In this document: one piece after another, positions 44,356-51,424 of the stretch
Layout of the letters: every line of letters begins with the position of its first letter
Position numbering within the stretch: position 1 is the first letter of the stretch
NCBI GenBank assembly: GCA_051004015.1
Contig: JBPCKT010000149.1
Coordinates: forward strand, 1-64,000
DNA from: SXOA01 sp051004015
GTDB lineage: Bacteria > Planctomycetota > Planctomycetia > Pirellulales > Pirellulaceae
Direction: 5' to 3'
Length of the DNA: 64,000 nucleotides
Notes under the pieces: model-generated
The model's input: the letters and a program-made list of their open reading frames with translations, nothing else
Database searches by the model: none
Told to the model about the DNA's origin: nothing
Made by a program: the position numbers and the translations under genes

Positions 44356-44557
44356 GAGCCTCCTGAAAGGGGAGACGAGGTCGGAGGCCGGCTCGGGCAT
44401 GCAACGATGGGCAGTGCCGATTGATCGTGGGCGGTTTGTAGTCTAGCGGCGGCGACCGGGGTAGACTACGCAGCAATTCTCCGGCGCGAATCCTGAGTAT
44501 TCGGTACCAAGTACCTCGACGCTCCTTTGCCTCCGGTTCCACGTACTGCCAATTCCC

Positions 44558-46888
44558 TTGTCCAGCCACTCACCCGCCTCCGCCGTCGACGAATCTGCCG
44601 ACGCTCCGACTCATCACTGGGAAGAGTTGGCGCGGCGGCTGGAGGATTTTCTGACGGCATGGGGGAGAGTGGAGCCGAGCGGAGGTTCGCTGCCGGGTAT
44701 CAAGAACTTCTTGCCGGCGGAGCCCCCCGGGCTCCGCAAGCTGGTCCTGGTGGAGCTGATCAAGACAGACATGGAGCAGCGGTCGAAGATGGGGCCCGCT
44801 GATTCCAGCAATCCAGCGCCGGCAGCTCTCAAGCGTCTCGAAACCTATGCCGCGCAGTTCCCTGAATTGCGAGAAGGCGCGACCGGGGAGCCGCCGGTCG
44901 ATTTGATATATGAGGAATACCACGTCCGCCGGGTGGCGGGAGAAAACGTCTCGGTGAAGGATTACGTGCAGCGGTTTCCCAAAAGTCAGGAGGGTCTTCG
45001 CAAACTGCTCGGAGCGGAAGGGATCTCCGTCTCGTCGGCCTTGTGTCCCACGCGGCGGATTGAGCAGCCGAAAGCCGGCGAGAAAATCGACGATTTCGAG
45101 CTCCTCAACGAATTGGGGAAGGGTGCGTTCGCCAGCGTCTTTCTGGCCCGGCAGGTCTCCATGCAGCGTCTGGTGGCCCTGAAGATTTCCGCCGAGAAAG
45201 GGAGCGAGCCGCAGACCCTGGCGCAGCTCGACCATCCGCACATCGTGCGAGTCTATGACCAGCGGATCATCGCGGAGCGGAAAACACGGCTCCTTTATAT
45301 GCAGTATGTCCCCGGCGGGACGTTGGCCGAGGTGGTAACCGTCATCCGCCGGACCCCTTCCTCGCTGCGCAGCGGCCGCCAGCTCATCGCGGCGATCGAT
45401 GTTGCCATGGGCAAGTCCGGTCAGGCGGTGAGCGAGGATGCGCCTTGGCGGCGGAAGATCTCCAGCCTGGCCTGGCCGCAGGTGGTCTGCCGCGTCGGCA
45501 TGCAACTGGCCGGTGCCCTCGACTATGCCCATAGGATGGGCATCCTGCACCGCGACGTGAAGCCCGCCAATGTGCTGCTCACGTCGGACGGAATGCCCAA
45601 GCTGGCCGATTTCAACATCAGCTTTGGGTCGCACGTGGCGGGAACAACGCCGGCCGCGTATTTCGGCGGGTCGCTGGCGTATATGTCGCCGGAACAGCTC
45701 GAGGCCTGCAGCCCGTTGCACAAGCGGAAACCGGCGGACCTGGATAACCGAGCGGACCTCTATTCGCTCGGCGTCGTGCTCTGGGAGCTGCTGCACGGCG
45801 AGCGGCCGTTCCAGGAAGTGTCCCTGGAAGAGGGCTGGAACGAGACCGTGGAGGAAATGATTTGGCAGCGGCGGGGGTTGAAGATCGTCAACTCCCCTGC
45901 GGCCACCTCCACCAGCGAAGTGCTGCGGCGACTGGAAACAGTGCTCCGCAAAGCCCTGGCGCCTGTCCCGAAGGACCGCTATCAGTCCGGGGCCGAAATG
46001 GCCCGAGAGTTTACGCTCTGTCTGCATCGTCGCAGTTGGGAGCTGTTCCACGACTTCGGCAGGTCGTGGCGCGGCTTGGCCCGCCGACGGCCGCTCCTGG
46101 CCCTGATACCCATCAACCTCGTGCCGAATGTCCTGGCCGCAGCCTACAACTGGTGGTTCAACTACACCACGATCATTGCCGGTGGCGATGAGGCGATTAA
46201 GCAGGCATTCTGGTACCTGCAGTTCATCATTAACGGAATCGCGTTTCCTCTGGGCGTGGCTCTGGGGGTTTCGTACGGCTGGACGGCGGTCTGGGCCGTT
46301 TGGAAAGTTTCCCATGGCCGGTCCACTACGCCGGAGGAGCTGGCCGACGCCCGCTGCCGCTCGCTTCGGCTGGGACAAGTGATCGCACTCATCGGCGTTT
46401 CGGAATGGTTCGCGACCGGCATCATTTTTCCAGCGGCCATCCATCTGCTGGCTGGACACTTCGAGTTCAAGGACTACCTGCATTTCTTTCTCTCGCTGGC
46501 CGCCTGCGGGCTCATCGCGGCCGCTTTCCCATACCTGGGAACGACGTGGCTGGCCCTGCGGGTCTACTACCCCGCGCTCCTGGCCAACAGCTCCCCAGGG
46601 GAACGCGAAGTCCGCCTGCTGGAAAGCGTTCCCAGCCAGGCCGGTTTTTACCTGGCCATTGCCGCGGTCGTGCCGATGCTGGCCGTACTTCTGGTCATTC
46701 TCGGCTCTTTTGAGAACCGCATCGCTTCCGGCCTGCTTATCGTTGCAGGTCTCGCGGGCTTTCTGGCCGCCTGGTTCACCTACAACCAGATCCGCAGCGA
46801 CATCGCCGCCCTCAGCATCGCCACGCGGGCGAGCGACAGCTTTGGCGTGGGGACGGAGACGGACATGGGAATGTCGAAGTTCGAATGA
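44558..46888 (+). CDS. Serine/threonine kinase with C-terminal membrane domain (DFN variant)
   Basis: A 776-residue protein; the assigned start is TTG (MSSHSPASAVDESADAPTHH) and remains uncertain because no ribosome-binding site or ATG is near. The N-terminal 160 residues are the helical leader common in planctomycete kinases (LRKLVLVELIKTDMEQRSKM). The kinase domain (about 170-480) has LGKGAFASVFLARQVSMQRL, VALKIS, LHRDVKPANVLLTSDGMPKL and SLAYMSPEQLE. The Mg-binding DFG reads ADFNISFG (Gly to Asn). About six transmembrane segments follow (ALIPINLVPNVLAAAYNWWF onward). The stop TGA is the first unit of a heptamer array. Confidence 0.88.
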   Translation: MSSHSPASAVDESADAPTHHWEELARRLEDFLTAWGRVEPSGGSLPGIKNFLPAEPPGLRKLVLVELIKTDMEQRSKMGPADSSNPAPAALKRLETYAAQFPELREGATGEPPVDLIYEEYHVRRVAGENVSVKDYVQRFPKSQEGLRKLLGAEGISVSSALCPTRRIEQPKAGEKIDDFELLNELGKGAFASVFLARQVSMQRLVALKISAEKGSEPQTLAQLDHPHIVRVYDQRIIAERKTRLLYMQYVPGGTLAEVVTVIRRTPSSLRSGRQLIAAIDVAMGKSGQAVSEDAPWRRKISSLAWPQVVCRVGMQLAGALDYAHRMGILHRDVKPANVLLTSDGMPKLADFNISFGSHVAGTTPAAYFGGSLAYMSPEQLEACSPLHKRKPADLDNRADLYSLGVVLWELLHGERPFQEVSLEEGWNETVEEMIWQRRGLKIVNSPAATSTSEVLRRLETVLRKALAPVPKDRYQSGAEMAREFTLCLHRRSWELFHDFGRSWRGLARRRPLLALIPINLVPNVLAAAYNWWFNYTTIIAGGDEAIKQAFWYLQFIINGIAFPLGVALGVSYGWTAVWAVWKVSHGRSTTPEELADARCRSLRLGQVIALIGVSEWFATGIIFPAAIHLLAGHFEFKDYLHFFLSLAACGLIAAAFPYLGTTWLALRVYYPALLANSSPGEREVRLLESVPSQAGFYLAIAAVVPMLAVLLVILGSFENRIASGLLIVAGLAGFLAAWFTYNQIRSDIAALSIATRASDSFGVGTETDMGMSKFE

Positions 46889-46951
46889 CGAAGTCCGAAT
46901 GACGAATGACGAATGGCGAATGGCGAATGGCGAATGGCGAATGGCGAATGG
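46882..46951 (+). repeat. Ten-unit CGAATGA/CGAATGG heptamer array containing the kinase stop codon
   Basis: Exactly ten consecutive 7-mers: CGAATGA, CGAAGTC, CGAATGA, CGAATGA, then six CGAATGG. The TGA in the first unit terminates the kinase gene. Confidence 0.95.
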
Positions 46952-46961
46952 ACAGGTGGGA

Positions 46962-47435
46962 CTACCTTGGCGAATGATGCACCCACGCCCGCTGCCGGTT
47001 GATGTCGTAGATCACAATCCAACCGCCGCGATGTGTCGCGTTGGAAAAAAAGAAACAGTGGCGGATATCATCCGGTCCGATGTCGCAATAGATCGGTGGT
47101 GCGGGTGGCGGAGTTCGGAGTTCTTCGAGTTTCCAGCCTTGTTCGTCGCACCACGCGAGAAAGGCCTTCTTCGAGATTTCAAAGTCCGCGCCGCCGCTCT
47201 GAGTGCCGGCGTACATGTTGACGCGGGATGCTTCGTTGGGAAGTCGCAGCAAAGTCCAAGCTTTCGCAAAACGCAGGTTCGCTTCCTCCGCTGAAACATT
47301 TATCGCCTCATCATGATAGGTGATAAACCTTACAAATCCGAACAGCAAGCAAAACAGCGTCATGTAGATCATCACGGCCTGCAGCGAAAATCGCGGCGGA
47401 TAAAACTTGCGGGTTGGTTTTGGCTGGCTGCTCAT
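46962..47435 (-). CDS. Membrane-anchored hypothetical protein between heptamer arrays
   Basis: A 157-residue protein starting MSSQPKPTRKFYPPRFSLQA, with one transmembrane segment (VMIYMTLFCLLFGFVRFITY) and a soluble C-terminal part (EISKKAFLAWCDEQGWKLEE, IYCDIGPDDIRHCFFFSNAT). No family recognised. Its ATG is part of the heptamer block between it and the upstream WD40 gene, and a second array begins 11 bp after its stop. The gene is therefore bracketed by inverted copies of the same repeat, like a small cassette. Confidence 0.65.
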   Translation of the reverse strand: MSSQPKPTRKFYPPRFSLQAVMIYMTLFCLLFGFVRFITYHDEAINVSAEEANLRFAKAWTLLRLPNEASRVNMYAGTQSGGADFEISKKAFLAWCDEQGWKLEELRTPPPAPPIYCDIGPDDIRHCFFFSNATHRGGWIVIYDINRQRAWVHHSPR

Positions 47436-47465
47436 TCGCCATTCGTCATTCGGACTTCGTCATTT
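47432..47465. repeat. Inverted copy of the CGAATGA heptamer array
   Basis: On the minus strand it reads AATGACGAAGTCCGAATGAC, then GAATGGCGAATGA, matching the first 24 bases of the 46882 array exactly in inverted orientation. It contains both the TGA of the WD40 gene (47462-47460) and the ATG of the next gene (47435-47433). Confidence 0.93.
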
Positions 47466-50276
47466 TCTCTTGACGTGAATCACCATCGGGCAGCTCCCCT
47501 GATTCCCTTCCACCTGGGCGATGGCGAAGAAGGTGCGGGTTTGCTCGGGAACCCAGGGCTCGGCGCGGAGGAAGACGGTCCGCTCGGTTTGCCCTTCGGG
47601 GATGAGGATGCCGGAGAGGCCGATGTCGTCCACAATGATGCCGTGCGGCAAGTTGGGGACATCGAAGGCAATGCGGTCATTGAAGCCGTTGCGCTCCACT
47701 CGCAGTTTGCAGGTGATGCTGCCGCCGGGGGCGATAGTGATTTCCGGCGGCTTGGGAAATCCGGTGGCCAGGGTGCCGGGCTGGACGGGGGCATCGATGT
47801 TTTCGAGATAGACGATGACTTTGGGTTTGTCGGCTCTTTTCACGCTGCCAAGGTTGTTTACGTCGTGCGTCACTTCCTTGCCGGCAATAGTGGCCGTGGC
47901 GGTGACTTTCGTGAGGCCCCAGTTCTGCTCCGTCGGCGCCGGAGCATCCGAGAGGGCGTTAATGATGCCGTGGGCTTCATAAAGGCCCGGCTGGATGACG
48001 ATCGGAGTTGACGCCTGAAAACCCGGAGGAAGGCCGGTGATGTCAATGCGGATGCTACCGCTGAAGTTGTCCAGCCGCTCCGCTTTGACACTGAACTGCT
48101 TGCCGCTGCCGGCGTTGACCGTGGGGTTCGCCCCGCTGAGCGTCACCTTGAAGTCCGGCTGCGGGCGGCGGACGATCAGGTCGTACTTGAAAGTCTCTCC
48201 CGCAAAGCTGCGGACGTCGGCGACCCGCACCAGATACGCTCCATCTGCCGGAGCGACGAACGTCATTCGTGAATCCTTGCCGAGTTTCCGCTGCGACTCG
48301 TCATCGTTTTCGAAATTGACCGTGAACACCGGCAGGCCGTTGCCGGGAAGGACTGTTCCGACCGGATATGGCAGCACCTGGTAGGCAGGCGCTCCCAAGG
48401 CGTGAGCCCGCGGCGTGGTATCCCAGAAGCAGAACCGCGCGCCGGTATCGGGATAGAGGTCGTTCTCCGCGTCCGGGCCGCGGCGCTGCCGGAACTGCTT
48501 GACGATCTCTCCCCCGATATAGACATAGTCGTTGACGAACATCTCTTCGTAATTCTTCAGCCGAGCCCCGCGTGAATCCCCGCTGATGCCGCGGAATTCC
48601 AATTCGCTGTCGCGGATGCAGCGGAGGAGCAGGCGCGGCACCGGCTGGCCACTGGCGGAAAGGATTTCGATCTTGGTATCGAGCGGTGAGCCGCTCCGCG
48701 AGGCGTTGGTTTCAAAGATCCACTGGTCGCCCGCTTTGGCGTCGAAGCGGTACAAGTCGCTATCGCTGGTCTGCCCATGATCGCCGCCGAAGATTCGGCC
48801 CTGGGCGATGGCGGGGAGTTTGAGCGGCGTGGCTTGAGCCGGTTCGTCGTTCGGTTCGATCTCCGCGAGCTTCGGCAGTTCTTCGAGCTTCGGCTGGGGG
48901 CCGTAATCGACTTCAGGTGGAACTTCCGCAAGCGAGACAAGAGGTTTTTCAGACTCAGCCGTTGCCGCAGCAAGTTTGTACGAGCCCGTCGTGCCGTCGA
49001 TCCGGCCAACGACAATTTCATCCCCAGCCGGCAGCACGGCCACACCCGTGGCCCAGTCGGACTGCTTCTCGAGCGTCGCACGGATCGCCATCGTCTCGGC
49101 ATTCCAGACTTTGATCAGCCGGTCTTCGCCGGAGGAGATGAGCGTCTTGCCGTCGGCGGACCAGGCGAGGCGGAGGACAGGATATTCGTGGGCGAATTTC
49201 GATTCCAAAATCGGATTCGTCCCTTCCTTGGCCGATTCGCTCACTTGCCAAACGCGAATCCGGTTATCCACTCCTGCCGCCGCAACGCGGGTGCCATCCG
49301 GACTAAACGCCAGGGCATACAGCTCCTTGAGCGATTCCTTGAGCGTATCCAGCCGCGTGCCGGCAGCCACATCCCACAGCTTCACCGTCCGGTCGCCACT
49401 GGCGCTGGCCAGGACTTTCCCGTCCTTGCGGAACGCCAGCTCATAAACGGCTCCGTTGTGCCCTTCCAGCGTCTTCACTTCCTTGCCATCCACCGTGTTC
49501 CAGAGCTTGATCGTGCTGTCATACGAACCGGTGGCGAGCAGCATTCCATCGGGACTCAGTCGCACGGCATACAAACTGTCTTTATGTCCCTGAAACACTT
49601 TCACCAGCGACCCCTCCGCCACTTTCCAGAGCCTCGCCTCGCCAAAGAGTCCCGGCTCACCGGCGGCGCAGACGACGTGCTGGCCATCGGCAGAGAACGT
49701 CACCGCGTTCACATTGCCCCGATGGCCGCTGAGCTTGAACAGCGGCTTGCGCTCCGGCAGCGATTGCAGTTCCACTTCGCCATAGCGGGCGACGGCTACG
49801 ACACTTGCCTGTGGCGAAACGGCAATGGCGCTGACCACCTGGCGTGCGGGCGCGAGGAGCTTCACTTGCGGCGTCACGAGCATCGTTGGGTCCGGTCCCG
49901 CTCCCTGCGGCCCTTTCGCCCCCGCATCGATCCACGCTTTGAGGAGCGCAATCTCCTCCGGCTTCGGCTTCTCATTGTCCTTCGGCGGCATCGCCGGCTC
50001 CGCCTTGCCGGTCAGCACCAGGATCATCCGGCTCAGGTCCCCATGCCCCGGATTCACCGCCGCCCCCTTGCTCCCCCCCTTAAGGAGCGAGCCATAGCTC
50101 GCCAGCGACAACTTCCCCTCCCGCTCCTCATCGCTGTGGCAGCCGATGCAGTACTTGGTGAAGAGGGGATGGATTTGATTAGTGTAGTCGGGGGCTTGCT
50201 GGGCAAGAACGGCGCGCGTCGAGGCAACAAGTAAAGCGGTCAGAACAAATCGGTTGAGCAACATTCTCTGGTGCAT
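47460..50276 (-). CDS. Exported cytochrome-like PSCyt1 + WD40 + PPC-type protein
   Basis: A 938-residue protein starting MHQRMLLNRFVLTALLVAST, a signal peptide; the ATG overlaps the upstream stop as TAATG. Residues about 30-120 are a PSCyt1 haem domain (YCIGCHSDEEREGKLSLAS). A beta-propeller with about six WD40 repeats follows (VSAIAVSPQASVVAVARYGE, LSGHRGNVNAVTFSADGQHV, FQGHKDSLYAVRLSPDGMLL, KLWDV). The C-terminal half contains a pre-peptidase-like beta domain (IEPNDEPAQATPLKLPAIAQ, DSDLYRFDAKAGDQWIFETN) and Ig-like tails. These multi-domain proteins are planctomycete-specific. A periplasmic electron-transfer or scaffold role is inferred. Its stop codon lies in a heptamer array. Confidence 0.9.
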   Translation of the reverse strand: MHQRMLLNRFVLTALLVASTRAVLAQQAPDYTNQIHPLFTKYCIGCHSDEEREGKLSLASYGSLLKGGSKGAAVNPGHGDLSRMILVLTGKAEPAMPPKDNEKPKPEEIALLKAWIDAGAKGPQGAGPDPTMLVTPQVKLLAPARQVVSAIAVSPQASVVAVARYGEVELQSLPERKPLFKLSGHRGNVNAVTFSADGQHVVCAAGEPGLFGEARLWKVAEGSLVKVFQGHKDSLYAVRLSPDGMLLATGSYDSTIKLWNTVDGKEVKTLEGHNGAVYELAFRKDGKVLASASGDRTVKLWDVAAGTRLDTLKESLKELYALAFSPDGTRVAAAGVDNRIRVWQVSESAKEGTNPILESKFAHEYPVLRLAWSADGKTLISSGEDRLIKVWNAETMAIRATLEKQSDWATGVAVLPAGDEIVVGRIDGTTGSYKLAAATAESEKPLVSLAEVPPEVDYGPQPKLEELPKLAEIEPNDEPAQATPLKLPAIAQGRIFGGDHGQTSDSDLYRFDAKAGDQWIFETNASRSGSPLDTKIEILSASGQPVPRLLLRCIRDSELEFRGISGDSRGARLKNYEEMFVNDYVYIGGEIVKQFRQRRGPDAENDLYPDTGARFCFWDTTPRAHALGAPAYQVLPYPVGTVLPGNGLPVFTVNFENDDESQRKLGKDSRMTFVAPADGAYLVRVADVRSFAGETFKYDLIVRRPQPDFKVTLSGANPTVNAGSGKQFSVKAERLDNFSGSIRIDITGLPPGFQASTPIVIQPGLYEAHGIINALSDAPAPTEQNWGLTKVTATATIAGKEVTHDVNNLGSVKRADKPKVIVYLENIDAPVQPGTLATGFPKPPEITIAPGGSITCKLRVERNGFNDRIAFDVPNLPHGIIVDDIGLSGILIPEGQTERTVFLRAEPWVPEQTRTFFAIAQVEGNQGSCPMVIHVKRK

Positions 50277-50521
50277 TAGAAAGGCATCTCTTTTTTGGTA
50301 AACGGCTGGCAATGAACAATGTGTCGGTAGTCGATCCATACCATTTCGGCGTCATCCGACCCCGAAGCTTCCACTGGCGGGCGCGCCAGGGCTAAGAATC
50401 TCTTGGCGACATAGACCGCTTCAGGATGCTTTACGTCAAACGTCTCCGCAGTAGTGAGAGTGAGGCGAAAAGGCTTGAACGGCTTTCTCCCGACCAGGTG
50501 CTTAACAATGGAGCGGCGCAT
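50276..50521 (-). CDS. Small hypothetical protein, 81 aa, paralogue of the next upstream gene
   Basis: Begins MRRSIVKHLVGRKPFKPFRL. The motif RKPFKPFRLTLTTAETFDVK, with HPEAVYVAK and EMVWIDYRHIVHCQPF, matches the neighbouring 80-residue protein (RRPFQPFRIITVVDEAIDVW, HPRLMLVAG). This is a family of short planctomycete proteins with a beta-rich pattern and unknown role. Its TAA overlaps the ATG of the WD40 gene (TAATG), so it is translationally coupled to it. Confidence 0.72.
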   Translation of the reverse strand: MRRSIVKHLVGRKPFKPFRLTLTTAETFDVKHPEAVYVAKRFLALARPPVEASGSDDAEMVWIDYRHIVHCQPFTKKEMPF

Positions 50522-50531
50522 GATGTCACAT

Positions 50532-50774
50532 TTATGTCTTGACGGCTGCTGTCAGTGGTTCGACTCGTGCAATGTCCTCGAAACCCAGCCAGGTTCCATC
50601 ACTAGCCGCCGGCGGCGGCTCTTTGGGATCGGGCTGCCCGATGGTGAGCATATTTCCGGCGACCAGCATGAGTCGAGGATGCCAAACATCGATGGCCTCA
50701 TCCACCACCGTGATAATCCGAAACGGCTGAAACGGCCGCTGTCGCCACAGGCGGAGGACTTCGTCTTTAGTCAT
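50532..50774 (-). CDS. Small hypothetical protein, 80 aa, tandem paralogue
   Basis: Begins MTKDEVLRLWRQRPFQPFRI and contains DVWHPRLMLVAGNMLTIGQP and WLGFEDIARVEPLTA. The end is ten bases before the next paralogue. The conserved RPFxPFR plus HPxxxxVA pattern defines the family. No metal-binding or catalytic motif is visible. The two copies probably arose by tandem duplication. Confidence 0.72.
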   Translation of the reverse strand: MTKDEVLRLWRQRPFQPFRIITVVDEAIDVWHPRLMLVAGNMLTIGQPDPKEPPPAASDGTWLGFEDIARVEPLTAAVKT

Positions 50775-50790
50775 GTTCTTGTCTCCATCA

Positions 50791-51417
50791 TTATGAGTCG
50801 CATGTGACCTCATCCCACTCCTGAAACTCGTCCAACCATTCGAACGCATAACGACGTTCATAAAGAACGCCGTAATCCAAGTCATCGGGAAGCGGCTCGT
50901 TTCGCCGCTTTGCTTGTTTTGCATAGCACCACAAGTTGTACGTCCTGTCATCTTCCGCAAGTATCTCGCCCGGAGTTCGCAATTTTGCACTCGACACGAA
51001 ATCTCCGATTGTCTCTCCCAAAGCAGGGATAATTTCGTCGACCAACCGACGCGAGTCGCACTGCTGTGTAGGTAAGCCCAGCGAGTCAACTTTGCTAATG
51101 ATCCACAATAGCGCCCATTCAGTTTCCTGTCGCCATTGCATCTTCATCACTTCCCTTTCCGAACGACTTTGGGCCTGTAGAAACGCAAGCTCCTGGGGCG
51201 ACACATCGCCCATGATTCCTTGTGACTCAAACCACTCCAAAATGGGCTCAGAATCGCATTCGTAAGCAACGGCAACAATTCCTTGTAGGATCAGGCAGCG
51301 TTTGGCGATGTCAGCAGCGGATCGGGCGTACGCCTTGTCGAAATCAGTGATTGCTGGCGGTATCTCCTCAATGCTTATGTCGTGGGCGCGTGCCCAATCT
51401 GCCGTATTCATCAACAC
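50791..51417 (-). CDS. DUF4272 family protein
   Basis: A 208-residue cytoplasmic protein. DUF4272 features: SAADIAKRCLILQGIVAVAY, the EWFESQGIMGDVSPQELAFL segment, WRQETEWALLWIISKVDSLG and the acidic YNLWCYAKQAKRRNEPLPDD. Function is unknown. Family members are widespread and often lie near toxin or immunity genes. Composition is somewhat lower in G+C than neighbours. It ends 16 bp before the tandem small-protein genes on the same strand. Confidence 0.8.
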   Translation of the reverse strand: MLMNTADWARAHDISIEEIPPAITDFDKAYARSAADIAKRCLILQGIVAVAYECDSEPILEWFESQGIMGDVSPQELAFLQAQSRSEREVMKMQWRQETEWALLWIISKVDSLGLPTQQCDSRRLVDEIIPALGETIGDFVSSAKLRTPGEILAEDDRTYNLWCYAKQAKRRNEPLPDDLDYGVLYERRYAFEWLDEFQEWDEVTCDS

Positions 51418-51424
51418 AACTCGC

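Noticed and set aside
44570..46483. 637-residue minus-strand frame opposite the membrane kinase
   Set aside because: The plus strand carries the kinase motifs; this frame is an antisense shadow with no start signal.
46882..46951. Tandem array considered as a CRISPR array
   Set aside because: Units are 7 bp and contiguous, with no spacers and no cas genes nearby.
48777..50234. 485-residue plus-strand frame opposite the WD40 protein
   Set aside because: Shadow of WD40 repeats; extremely His/Arg-rich and without domain resemblance.
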